Source: Chlorobaculum sp. 24CR (lineage in GTDB: Bacteria; Bacteroidota; Chlorobiia; Chlorobiales; Chlorobiaceae). Taken from it: a DNA stretch of 60,095 nt. Numbering within the stretch: position 1 is the first letter of the stretch; the number at the start of each line of letters is the position of its first letter. Under the pieces are notes generated by a model. It searched no databases. It worked only from the letters and a program-made list of their open reading frames with translations, and had not been told where the DNA came from. Position numbers and translations under genes: made by a program. The DNA lies in the NCBI RefSeq assembly GCF_004118635.1, contig NZ_SDGU01000062.1, forward strand, positions 1 to 60,095, read 5' to 3'. Shown one piece after another: positions 1 to 6,433 of the stretch.

Positions 1-145
1 CAAGGTCGAGAAATTGAGTATAAAAAGTTGCATTCACAGCAGCTCCAACTCTTCTAAATACCTCGAAGCTCTGCTTCGAGGATCCTTTATTTGAGAGAAA
101 TTTTGGGCTCGATTGCCGAGGCCTATAGAGTTGGAGTGAAACGCA
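1..145. other. Intergenic leader with GAAGC palindrome
   Basis: No complete gene is visible here. One frame runs open from base 1 to a stop at about base 57 and could be the tail of a gene that starts outside the window, but it is too short to identify. Bases 61-81 form a perfect inverted repeat with arms CCTCGAAGC and GCTTCGAGG around a TCT loop. A similar palindrome lies at 60026-60040 near the other end of the window. A GGAG Shine-Dalgarno-like stretch sits 9 bases ahead of the ATG at 146. Confidence 0.5.
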
Positions 146-436
146 ATGTCAGAGGCAGGAAGTAAACTGATCAGTTCGGCGCGGCAAGCACTGGCCTATG
201 CCCGTGGCGAAGCAAAGGAAGGTTTTGTCGCGCATGTGCCGGAAGAGGTGGATGTTAAGGCGATCCGCAAGAGTCTCGGATTGACGCAACCGGAGTTTTC
301 CTTGCGTTTTGGTTTCGATATTCGTGCCGTGCAGGATTGGGAGCAGAAACGCCGCAAACCGGAACGCTCGGCGCGAGTGTTGCTGACGGTCATCGCCCGC
401 GAACCCGAAGCCGTCAGCCGGGCATTGTCGGAGTGA
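146..436 (+). CDS. HTH antitoxin-like regulator (HigA/NadS type)
   Basis: This 96-residue protein looks like a small DNA-binding antitoxin or repressor of the HigA/NadS type. The central part (about residues 37-75) reads as a helix-turn-helix of the XRE/Cro class: a [15 protein letters not shown] stretch followed by a recognition-helix segment with AVQDWEQ and a basic RRKPERSAR tail. Family members normally sit next to a RelE/HigB-like toxin and autoregulate. No toxin gene is visible on either side, so the partner lies upstream of base 1, is lost, or never existed. The start is supported by GGAG 9 bases upstream. It belongs to the toxin-antitoxin-rich first 3.6 kb. Confidence 0.7.
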   Translation: MSEAGSKLISSARQALAYARGEAKEGFVAHVPEEVDVKAIRKSLGLTQPEFSLRFGFDIRAVQDWEQKRRKPERSARVLLTVIAREPEAVSRALSE

Positions 437-529
437 ACGCCTGATTGATGTTTTCAGCGGTTCCGAGACGTTGAGCCTTTGCCATACTTCCTTTGTTGAT
501 CCTTCGGCGATCCCACGAAAACCCACAAT

Positions 530-748
530 TCATTGCCGCACCCCACATTCCCGGTTTTGTTCTTTTTGCAGGAGTTGTTCGTAGAGGGATTCGGGAGCAA
601 CATCCGCTCCGTTGGGCCAAGCGACGCTTCCGCCGTCGATAAAAGCTTTTCTGAAAAAGCCAGGCTCTTTGAGAGTAGCGAACACCGGGCCTTTTTGCGG
701 GTACTCTGAAAAATCGACATCACCAAGCCAGTTCTCTCCTCGAATCAC
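530..748 (-). pseudogene. DUF2442 protein, N-terminally truncated copy
   Basis: The 72-residue reading frame contains the C-terminal core of a DUF2442 domain (FSEYPQKGPVFATL, then FFRKAFIDGG, PNGADVAPESLYE). The N-terminal strand with the FDDG motif is missing: the frame opens with a GTG and only about 10 residues precede the conserved core. Its DNA (561-726) is about 92% identical by eye to 1871-2036, where the N-terminal FDDG part is still present. DUF2442 proteins are small and often found beside DUF4160-type genes in toxin-antitoxin-like pairs; no DUF4160 is seen. It is most likely a decayed duplicate, though a short expressed protein cannot be excluded. Confidence 0.55.
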
Positions 749-1154
749 GAGAACTCGTCATAGCGAGTAACGACCTGTCGGGATGTGGCGATCCATCTTT
801 TACTGCCTTCGCCGATTCCGCATGGATTGCCACGTCGCTACGCTCCTCGCAATGACGGGATAACGATAATCGCAGAAGTACGTTATCCCGATCACATCAT
901 TCAGGTTCCAAATGGTGCACTCTTCAGTTTAAAGGTTCGCCAGGCATCATCTCCTTGCTCGATCCGGCAAGCTCCCAATCTGCCAAAAGCTCGTTGGTAT
1001 CACTGAATATCAGGGCCGTTAATCCGTTGCCGCAAATTTTTTCGTTGATCCTTCGGCTCATCGGGCCATGCCTGAAAGATATTGCAAAGAATGAATGGCC
1101 GTCATATACTTCAAAAGAGCAACCTCAAACTGCATTTCAGCAACAGGCAGAACA
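749..1154. other. Gene-free stretch with MITE-like repeat
   Basis: I see no convincing gene here. It holds the MITE-like repeat at 756-857 and a perfect 10-bp inverted repeat, CGGGATAACG at 856-865 and CGTTATCCCG at 881-890, with a 15-base loop. A 14-base string GTTGATCCTTCGGC near 1046 also occurs near 494, which suggests further shuffled repeat debris. The stretch ends at the MntA start; the promoter for the MntA-HepT pair should lie within its last 150 bases, but no clear -35/-10 pair stands out. Confidence 0.5.
756..857. repeat. MITE-like dispersed repeat, copy A
   Basis: This roughly 100-bp element is bounded by imperfect terminal inverted repeats, CGTCATAGCGAG at the left and CTCCTCGCAATGACG at the right. 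Its interior (GATCCATC, TTCGC, GATTC, GCATGGA, TGCCACGTCGC in that order) is repeated in the same order at 55148-55240. The pattern resembles the CGTCATTGCGAGGAGCG family of short interspersed repeats known from many bacterial genomes. It has no coding capacity. Confidence 0.6.
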
Positions 1155-1442
1155 ATGCAAAAGGAACAGGTACTACAGATTATCCGTGAACACAAGCAAG
1201 AGCTTGCTGATAAATATCACGTAAAAAAAGTCGGCATCTTCGGTTCCGTCGCCAATGACACTGCCAAGCCTGACAGTGATATTGACATTGTTGTTGAAAT
1301 GGAGCCTAACCTGTTACTCCAGGCAGAATTACAGGCGACTCTCGAATCGCTTCTGATGAGAAAGGTTGACGTGATTCGCTACTGGAAACGCATGAACCAG
1401 TACCTCAAAGCGCACATTGACGAGGAAGCGCTTTATGTATAA
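1155..1442 (+). CDS. mntA: MntA-type nucleotidyltransferase antitoxin
   Basis: This 95-residue minimal nucleotidyltransferase (MNT fold, pol beta superfamily) is the probable antitoxin of a HEPN/MNT (type VII) toxin-antitoxin pair. The hallmark motif GSx10DxD is intact: G30-S31, D42 and D44 (GSV...SDIDIV). A further acidic position in the KVDVIR segment near the C-terminus fits the third metal ligand. Characterised MntA proteins transfer AMP to a tyrosine of the HEPN toxin and so silence it. I chose the ATG at 1155 over the upstream in-frame ATG at 1095, because the extra 20 residues are not family-like. Its stop overlaps the start of the HEPN gene by 8 bases, so the two are translationally coupled. 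Confidence 0.85.
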   Translation: MQKEQVLQIIREHKQELADKYHVKKVGIFGSVANDTAKPDSDIDIVVEMEPNLLLQAELQATLESLLMRKVDVIRYWKRMNQYLKAHIDEEALYV

Positions 1443-1812
1443 CACGCGCCTTCTTGCTGAAAAACTCAGTCAGATCGATGAGGCGCTCGGCAGAATCGAG
1501 CGGCGAGCCGCTTCGATCAAAACGGTTGACGATTTTCTCGACAGCGAACACGGTCTCGACATGCTCGATTCGATTGCCATGATGCTCATTGCGGTTGGCG
1601 AAAATTTCAAGAAAATAGACAAGGAAACTGACGGCAACCTGCTCAAGGATTACCCGAACATCAACTGGACAGGCGTGAAAGGTATTCGGGATGTGCTTTC
1701 ACATCAATATTTTAACATCGACGCTGAAGAAATATTCAATATCTGCATTCATGAACTCCCGGAATTGCGACAAGCTGTACTCTCCATGATCGAGACGACT
1801 CAACGTTTGTAG
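1435..1812 (+). CDS. hepT: HepT-type HEPN ribonuclease toxin (DUF86)
   Basis: This 125-residue all-helical protein of the HEPN/DUF86 family is the probable toxin of the pair with the MNT gene just upstream. The catalytic RX4HXY signature is complete: R85, H90 and Y92 in the string RDVLSHQYF. In characterised HepT proteins the Arg and His are needed for RNA cleavage, and the Tyr is the residue AMPylated by MntA. The ATG at 1435 lies inside the last codons of mntA; a longer frame from 1417 exists but would overlap more without adding conserved sequence. Both partners look intact, so the module is probably functional. Confidence 0.85.
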   Translation: MYNTRLLAEKLSQIDEALGRIERRAASIKTVDDFLDSEHGLDMLDSIAMMLIAVGENFKKIDKETDGNLLKDYPNINWTGVKGIRDVLSHQYFNIDAEEIFNICIHELPELRQAVLSMIETTQRL

Positions 1813-1866
1813 TCCCATGCCGAAAGTCCTCGGAACTCGGGATTGATGCACGACACCTTCCCGCTT

Positions 1867-2121
1867 TCATTCTTTTTGCAGGAGTTTTTCGTAGAGGGAT
1901 TCGGGAGCGACATCCGCTCCGTTGGGCTGAGCGACGCTTCCGCCATCGATAAAAGCTTTTCTGAAAAAGCCCGGCTCCTTGAGAGGCGCGAACACCGGGC
2001 CTTTCTCCGGGTACTCTGAAAAATCGATCTCACCATGCAACCCATCGTCGAAGGTGACATGTCTCACAACTTCCCAATGGTTCCCAGCGGCAGGAAGAGG
2101 GTTTGAGGTCTGCCGAGACAA
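1867..2121 (-). CDS. DUF2442 domain protein
   Basis: This frame of up to 84 residues has a complete-looking DUF2442 core: FDDGLHGEIDFSEYPEKGPVF, then FFRKAFIDGG and NGADVAPESLYEKLL. The family is of unknown function and often neighbours small toxin-antitoxin-like genes. The start is uncertain. The ATG at 2121 makes the frame overlap the 3' end of the acetyltransferase gene by 58 bases, and its first 15 or so residues do not look like the family, so a later GTG within VVRHV may be used. The core is nearly duplicated at 561-726 in the same orientation. Confidence 0.5.
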   Translation of the reverse strand: MSRQTSNPLPAAGNHWEVVRHVTFDDGLHGEIDFSEYPEKGPVFAPLKEPGFFRKAFIDGGSVAQPNGADVAPESLYEKLLQKE

Positions 2122-2564
2122 GGGATGAAACCGTGGTGCTGGTAAAATGCCGTGGCGTTGTGATCTTTTGCATCGACCAGCAACGCATAAACCCCCATCG
2201 CGGTGTTCGACGATTTTTTCAGGGCATCGGCAATAAGTACGCTGCCAAGACCTCGTCCCTGATAGCGTTCGTCAACCGCCAGCCGCCCGATTCTCGACGC
2301 GGGGATAGCGTCGTAACGAGGCATCTTTCTGGCAAGCTGATCGGGCACCTCCAGCAACGGAATCTGAGCTGCGGAAAGCGTGTAATATCCAGCTATTCTC
2401 TTTTCTTCATTGTCGATAGCTACAAAGCAGCGGGCGAGATTTCGTTTGATATCCTGACCGGCGCGTTCAGCAAAATAGCGGTCGAGGAGTTCAACTCCGC
2501 AGCAAAATCCGGCTTTCGCGTTTTCGCGGCTGAAGGAGACTATCGAGAATGGCGAAGTGCTCAT
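2064..2564 (-). CDS. GNAT acetyltransferase toxin (TacT-like)
   Basis: This 166-residue GCN5-family N-acetyltransferase is the probable toxin of a DUF1778-GNAT (TacA-TacT type) module. Characterised members block translation by acetylating charged aminoacyl-tRNAs. The acetyl-CoA loop is visible as ERYQGRGLGSVLI (the Q/RxxGxG/A motif), preceded by RIGRLAVD and followed by LLVDAKD and FYQHHGF, the usual GNAT motif B region. Length is normal and the C-terminal LFLPL tail is typical. It starts 8 bases after the stop of the DUF1778 gene, as expected for an antitoxin-toxin operon. Confidence 0.85.
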   Translation of the reverse strand: MSTSPFSIVSFSRENAKAGFCCGVELLDRYFAERAGQDIKRNLARCFVAIDNEEKRIAGYYTLSAAQIPLLEVPDQLARKMPRYDAIPASRIGRLAVDERYQGRGLGSVLIADALKKSSNTAMGVYALLVDAKDHNATAFYQHHGFIPCLGRPQTLFLPLGTIGKL

Positions 2565-2572
2565 GATCTCGT

Positions 2573-3001
2573 TTAGCCGTTGTTCCCGATCAATTCAGCG
2601 TGTTTGTCAAACGCTTTTTTCAGCGCTTCATTCGGCTCCGGCGGGTTCAGGAGCGCCTCCGCAAACGCCGTTTGCCCTTCAATCGACAACTGGATAACGT
2701 GGCTCCCCTCAATCGTTTTGGTAGCGGCTTCGAGCGCGGCATGAACGACAAAATCGGTCACCGTCCTTCCCTGAATTTCGGCGGCTCGCTTGATCGTCGA
2801 ATGAACCTGACTGCTGATTCTCGCTTCAAGCCGAGCTTTGCTATCGGCTTTTTGTTTTGAGGCTTTTTGAGGTACTGTGAGGAGACATTTTACACTTGTG
2901 GCTTTTTTAAATGACGATTCTCCTTTTCCGGACTTGTTCCAATTCGTTTTGGAAAGCGTATCGGTTACCGATTTATTTTTTGGATTGAGCGTCGTTTTCA
3001 T
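2573..3001 (-). CDS. DUF1778 antitoxin (TacA-like, ribbon-helix-helix)
   Basis: This 142-residue protein is the probable antitoxin of the GNAT toxin encoded next. The DUF1778 ribbon-helix-helix core starts at about residue 57 (ARLEARISSQVHSTIKRAA, then GRTVTDFVVHAALEAA). The C-terminal part (PPEPNEALKKAF) resembles the toxin-neutralising tail of TacA proteins. Such proteins bind their own promoter through the ribbon-helix-helix. The first 55 or so residues, rich in Lys, Ser and Thr, are longer than in typical 90-100-residue members. No in-frame ATG was found nearer the core, so the extension is either real or the start is a rarer codon. No strong Shine-Dalgarno is seen before 3001. Confidence 0.75.
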   Translation of the reverse strand: MKTTLNPKNKSVTDTLSKTNWNKSGKGESSFKKATSVKCLLTVPQKASKQKADSKARLEARISSQVHSTIKRAAEIQGRTVTDFVVHAALEAATKTIEGSHVIQLSIEGQTAFAEALLNPPEPNEALKKAFDKHAELIGNNG

Positions 3002-3136
3002 AATGAGTCAAGTTTTGTACGGCAATTTACCGGAATATAAGAAAAAGATCGGTTTGAGTTAGCAAGGGTAAAGCTTTTATGGTAGCTTCGTTCAGGGCAA
3101 GTACTTTGGATTTCTCCTTCGAGGCGCTTCCGCTCA

Positions 3137-3541
3137 TCACAACTTCTCAATCTCCTCAAGCAAATCTGGATGCCGGTCGATGAGTTTGAGCAATTTGAGA
3201 AGCGGCGCAGGCGGTTTGGTTTCTCCGCGCTCGTAACGCGAGAACGCAACTTTGCCGACGCCGAACGATGATGCGAGTTTTGCTTGGGTCAGCTTCAGCT
3301 TTCTGCGGATGCGCCGGATGTCTGCCGCCGGGTCGCCTTTGATTGCCCGTACCAAACCTTCCTGAGCCTCCGTATAGCGTCGGTAGCTCTCTTCATCCCA
3401 AATCCCTTCGCCACATTCCGGGCAGAACTGGCCGTGCATGTCATGCAACGTCATCGATTTGCCGCCATACGTGAGCGTTTCCTCCAAAACCTTGTCGATC
3501 ATACCGCTGTGACCGCAAGAGGGACATTTCTTCGTATTCAT
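3137..3541 (-). CDS. MqsA/YgiT-type zinc-finger HTH regulator
   Basis: This 134-residue protein has the two-domain build of MqsA antitoxins. The N-terminal zinc-binding part has two CxxC pairs (KCPSCGHSG and FCPECGEG). The C-terminal Cro-type helix-turn-helix lies at about residues 73-115 (IRRKLKLTQAKLASSFGVG, then FSRYERGETKP). MqsA neutralises the ribonuclease MqsR and represses its own operon. No MqsR or other toxin gene is visible in the bases around it, so it may be an orphan regulator. I start it at 3541, where AAGG lies 7-10 bases upstream, rather than at the 3595 frame opening. A perfect palindrome at 3571-3585 lies in its promoter. Confidence 0.75.
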   Translation of the reverse strand: MNTKKCPSCGHSGMIDKVLEETLTYGGKSMTLHDMHGQFCPECGEGIWDEESYRRYTEAQEGLVRAIKGDPAADIRRIRRKLKLTQAKLASSFGVGKVAFSRYERGETKPPAPLLKLLKLIDRHPDLLEEIEKL

Positions 3542-3570
3542 AATCACCCTTGTTCCTTTTTCATTTATAC

Positions 3571-3585
3571 TTATCAATTTGATAA
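3571..3585. promoter_or_regulatory. Probable operator/promoter of the MqsA-like gene
   Basis: Bases 3571-3585 are a perfect inverted repeat, TTATCAATTTGATAA. It overlaps a second weaker dyad, GATAA-aa-TTATC (3581-3592). On the minus strand TTGACA (3601-3606) stands 16 bases upstream of TATCAA (3579-3584), so the dyad would cover the -10 box of a promoter reading into the MqsA-like gene. This is what an autorepressing HTH antitoxin would need. The assignment is inference from position. Confidence 0.45.
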
Positions 3586-3812
3586 AATTATCCAATTATA
3601 TGTCAAATAAACTTCACTTAACAGTAGATCTGAATTGTTTTGCGCTTGCAGGGGCACTATTTCTTTCCACTTCCTTGATTCTCACCCCGGATATTCTGAA
3701 CTTTAAAGAGGCGGCTCGGCTGGTGTGGCGCGGCTGCATGTTCCTGTTCTGTTGAAGTGTTGGGGTCTTGTAGTTCATGGTGTTTCTCAAACAACTTGAA
3801 AGGAGGTCTCGC

Positions 3813-4586
3813 ATGTCCAGGTTCATTTCAATTTTGATGTCCGCCGCGCTGGCGCTGTGTCTGCTCACGGTTCGCGCGGAAGGAAAAGGGGTTTCGGTCA
3901 AGCTTGAACCCGAGGTCGCACTTGGCGCGTTCACCGGGCTGGTCGAAGATCATCTCGCGGGCATTCTTCGCACAGAAAAAGCCATTGCCGTTTCAAAAGA
4001 GGCGAAGTCGGCCAAATGGGACGAAGTCAAGCCATTGCTCGACCGCTTCAGTCAGGATCTGCCGACCAATGCCACGGTGTGGTTCATGATGCCCGATGGC
4101 AGCTACTACTCCACCGCGAAGGGCGGACTCGCTGAACAGAGTCTCCGTGACCGCGCCTATTTCCCGAAACTCGCGGCGGGCAAGGAGGTGCTTGGCGAGC
4201 TGGTCATCAGTAAATCGACGGGGCAGCGCTCGATTATCGTCGCCGTTCCGGTGGTCGCCAGCGGCAAGGTGATTGCGGCGGTTGGCGTTTCGGTCGATGC
4301 GGTCAAGCTTGCCGAACTTGTCGAATCCCGCATGACGCTGCCGGACAACGCCTACTTCTACGCGCTTGATGCCAAGACCAAAGTCACGCTGCACCGCTAT
4401 CAGGCCCGGACGTTCAAAACGGTTTCCGAAATCGGCAACGAAAGCCTTGGCGACGCTTTCAAAAAGGTGATGGGCAAGGATCGGGGCGTTTTCAATTATT
4501 CGCTCGACGGCAAGAAGATGACCTCGATTTTCCGCAAATCCGAGCTTCTCGGCTGGTACTTTTTCATCGCCCGGCAATGCAAATAA
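3813..4586 (+). CDS. Secreted Cache (PDC-like) sensor-domain protein
   Basis: This 257-residue protein begins with a clear signal peptide (MSRFISILMSAALALCLLTVRA) and has no other membrane segment, so it should be periplasmic. The remainder looks like a Cache/PDC sensor fold: a long helix, then the ATVWFMMPDGSYYST strand pair, DRAYFPKLAAGKEVLG, a SKSTGQRSIIVAVPV strand and KVIAAVGVSVD. These are the motifs of Cache domains in chemoreceptors and sensor kinases. Here the domain stands alone without kinase, HAMP or cyclase parts, so it may bind a ligand for a separate partner. The ATG at 3813 follows a near-perfect AAAGGAGG. It is monocistronic. Confidence 0.7.
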   Translation: MSRFISILMSAALALCLLTVRAEGKGVSVKLEPEVALGAFTGLVEDHLAGILRTEKAIAVSKEAKSAKWDEVKPLLDRFSQDLPTNATVWFMMPDGSYYSTAKGGLAEQSLRDRAYFPKLAAGKEVLGELVISKSTGQRSIIVAVPVVASGKVIAAVGVSVDAVKLAELVESRMTLPDNAYFYALDAKTKVTLHRYQARTFKTVSEIGNESLGDAFKKVMGKDRGVFNYSLDGKKMTSIFRKSELLGWYFFIARQCK

Positions 4587-4597
4587 CCGGTCACGCT

Positions 4598-4624
4598 GTC
4601 ATTTTTCGCTTCGCCCAGAATGAC
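4598..4624. repeat. GTCATT/AATGAC stem-loop
   Basis: The segment has arms GTCATT (4598-4603) and AATGAC (4619-4624) around a CGCTTCGCCCAG interior. It resembles the widespread GTCATTCTGAGCGAAGCG interspersed repeat. It lies just after the Cache-domain gene and could also act as a weak 3' structure, though no T-run follows. Confidence 0.4.
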
Positions 4625-4656
4625 CGTCAGGCGTAATCTGAAATATTATCGATACT

Positions 4657-5103
4657 ATGGACAGAGACCGTGAGTTTATGGCGCTGGCCCTCGAACAGGC
4701 CCGGAAGAGCTACGAAGAGGGCGGCGTGCCGGTCGGGGCGGTGATGGTCGAAAATGGCGAGGTGATCGCCGCCGGGCACAACCAGCGCGTGCAGCAGGGC
4801 GACCCGATCGCTCACGGCGAGATGGACTGCATCCGCAAGGCGGGCCGCCGCGCCCGGTACAGCGACGTAACGCTCTACACGACGCTCTCGCCGTGCATGA
4901 TGTGCGCGGGCGCAATCGTCCAGTTCGGCATCGGGCGGGTCGTCGTGGGGGAGGAGCGGAACTTCCGAGGCAACGCCGGATTCCTGCGCGAGCACGGCGT
5001 CGAAGTCACGCTTCTCGACGACGCCGGATGCCGCAGCCTGATGGACGCATTCATCGCCGAACGCCCCGACCTCTGGGACGAAGACATCGCCGGGAACGGG
5101 TGA
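4657..5103 (+). CDS. Cytosine deaminase-like zinc enzyme (Fcy1 type)
   Basis: This 148-residue zinc-dependent deaminase belongs to the CDA superfamily. Zinc and catalytic residues are in place: H53 and E55 in AHGEMD, and C80 and C83 in LSPCMMC. It resembles yeast cytosine deaminase Fcy1 more than bacterial TadA or CodA. The shared traits, from memory of that protein, are EGGVPVGA, TTLYTTLSPC-like spacing, VVVGEERNFRG and the C-terminal ERPDLWDEDI (yeast has ERPQDWFEDIGE, where the Asp contacts cytosine). The likely reaction is cytosine to uracil plus ammonia; a related guanine or nucleoside deaminase is possible. No clear Shine-Dalgarno is visible. It lies 53 bases ahead of the UPF0158 gene. 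Confidence 0.75.
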   Translation: MDRDREFMALALEQARKSYEEGGVPVGAVMVENGEVIAAGHNQRVQQGDPIAHGEMDCIRKAGRRARYSDVTLYTTLSPCMMCAGAIVQFGIGRVVVGEERNFRGNAGFLREHGVEVTLLDDAGCRSLMDAFIAERPDLWDEDIAGNG

Positions 5104-5156
5104 GGGCGCTTCCGGCATCCATCAAAGACTCCAACCATTTTATGAAGGCAACGAAT

Positions 5157-5615
5157 ATGAGCTTGATTATCCGGCTGAAAGATGTCGTTGAGGCTATAGG
5201 CCAGGCTGATGAAGAGCAGCGGGCGTTTCTGAATATCGGGACGGGACGGATTGTGACGTTTAGCCGCGATGCGCTGGATGCGGCGGAGTTGGGCAGCGCT
5301 GTCCGGGCGGGGGAGGAGGCGATGGTGCGGGAGGCCGGCGTGGCGCTGAATTCCGGCGATTACCGCGAGTTGCCCGATCAGTTCGACATCGATGACTGTT
5401 CGATCATGCGGCGATTCTGCCAGACGGTTGAAAACGACGAACTGCGGCGCGGGTTGCTGCGGAGCATTCAGGGGCGCGGAGCATCGATGCGCATCAGGAG
5501 CACGGCGGAGGCGTTCGGGGTTTCGGAGGCGTGGAGCGCCTTTCGCGACAAGGCGTTGCGGGCCATCGCCATCGATTGGCTTGAAAAGCAAGAGATTTCC
5601 TACGCCGGGGAGTAG
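5157..5615 (+). CDS. UPF0158 family protein
   Basis: This 152-residue soluble protein is of the uncharacterised UPF0158 family. It shows the N-terminal RLKDVVEAI and a FLNIGTGRIVTFSRDALDAAE segment (conserved pattern: FLN..TGEV...), then LPDQFDIDDCSIMRRF and a C-terminal helix ending IDWLEKQEI. I start it at the ATG at 5157, which is preceded by GAAGG; another in-frame ATG lies at 5142 and the frame stays open far upstream over the deaminase gene. The function is unknown. It could be cotranscribed with the deaminase. Confidence 0.65.
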   Translation: MSLIIRLKDVVEAIGQADEEQRAFLNIGTGRIVTFSRDALDAAELGSAVRAGEEAMVREAGVALNSGDYRELPDQFDIDDCSIMRRFCQTVENDELRRGLLRSIQGRGASMRIRSTAEAFGVSEAWSAFRDKALRAIAIDWLEKQEISYAGE

Positions 5616-5707
5616 CCAAAAAAGGCGCGGTTCACAACAGCATGAACTTCACATCGCTCCGCCATCCCGTCCACCTCCTCCACGCTGTCCACCTTCAGCC
5701 GTAAACC

Positions 5708-6427
5708 TCACGACGCCTGCGCTTCCGCCTTCGGCACTGGTCGCCAGCAGGTGTCGGCGGGGGCGGTCTCGATGGTGCATTCTACCAGATTCATCTCCTT
5801 GATCATGAGTGTGCGCGAAGGGTGGTGGCGCACCAGCTCGTAGTCGTGCGTGCCGACGATGACGCTGATGCCTTTGGCGTTGATCTTCTTGAGGTATTCG
5901 AGGATTTCGAGCGAGGTTTCCGGGTCGAGGTTGCCTGTCGGCTCGTCGGCGATGATGGCGAGCGGCTCGCCGACCAGCGCGCGGGCGATTACCACGCGCT
6001 GTTGCTCGCCGCCGGAGAGGTTCTGCGGCATCTCTTTGGCGGCCTGTTCGAGGCCGACCTCCTTCAGCGCGGTCATCACCTTCTCCTTGATGAGCGAGTG
6101 CTTGGTGCCCGTCACCTTGAGCACGAAGGCGAGATTGTCATAGACGCTGCGGTCTTCGAGCAGCCGGAAGTCCTGGAAGACGATGCCGAGCTTGCGCCGG
6201 AGCATCGCGATTTTGCCCTTTCTGATCTTCCGCGAGCTGTAGCCGTTGACGACGATTTCGCCCTTCACCGGCCTCGTCTCCATGTAGAGCGACTTGAGCA
6301 GCGTGGTCTTGCCGCTGCCGCTCCGGCCCACGATATAGACCAGCTCACCCGGCTGGATCGAAAAGTTCAGGTTCCGGAAAATGGGTTTTTTCCTGATGTC
6401 GATATCGGCGTTGACGAAGGCGATCAT
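5708..6427 (-). CDS. ftsE: Cell division ABC transporter ATP-binding protein
   Basis: This 239-residue ABC ATPase has Walker A GRSGSGKT (residues 34-42), signature LSGGEQQR (137-144) and Walker B AIIADEPTGNLD (from 157). The pattern FQDFRLLEDRSVYDNLAFVLKVTG is typical of FtsE, which with the membrane protein FtsX activates peptidoglycan hydrolases at the division septum. FtsX is not adjacent. The C-terminal tail (about 20 residues after the H-loop region) is not conserved in the family. It is the last gene of a minus-strand set DUF4293-pdxA-ftsE, beginning 6 bases after pdxA ends. Confidence 0.8.
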   Translation of the reverse strand: MIAFVNADIDIRKKPIFRNLNFSIQPGELVYIVGRSGSGKTTLLKSLYMETRPVKGEIVVNGYSSRKIRKGKIAMLRRKLGIVFQDFRLLEDRSVYDNLAFVLKVTGTKHSLIKEKVMTALKEVGLEQAAKEMPQNLSGGEQQRVVIARALVGEPLAIIADEPTGNLDPETSLEILEYLKKINAKGISVIVGTHDYELVRHHPSRTLMIKEMNLVECTIETAPADTCWRPVPKAEAQAS

Positions 6428-6433
6428 GGGTTT

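Noticed and set aside
3614-3934. 106-residue minus-strand frame upstream of the MqsA-like gene as a toxin
   Set aside because: It overlaps the signal-peptide region of the Cache gene, has Ser/Arg/Thr-rich shadow composition and no RelE or MqsR pattern.
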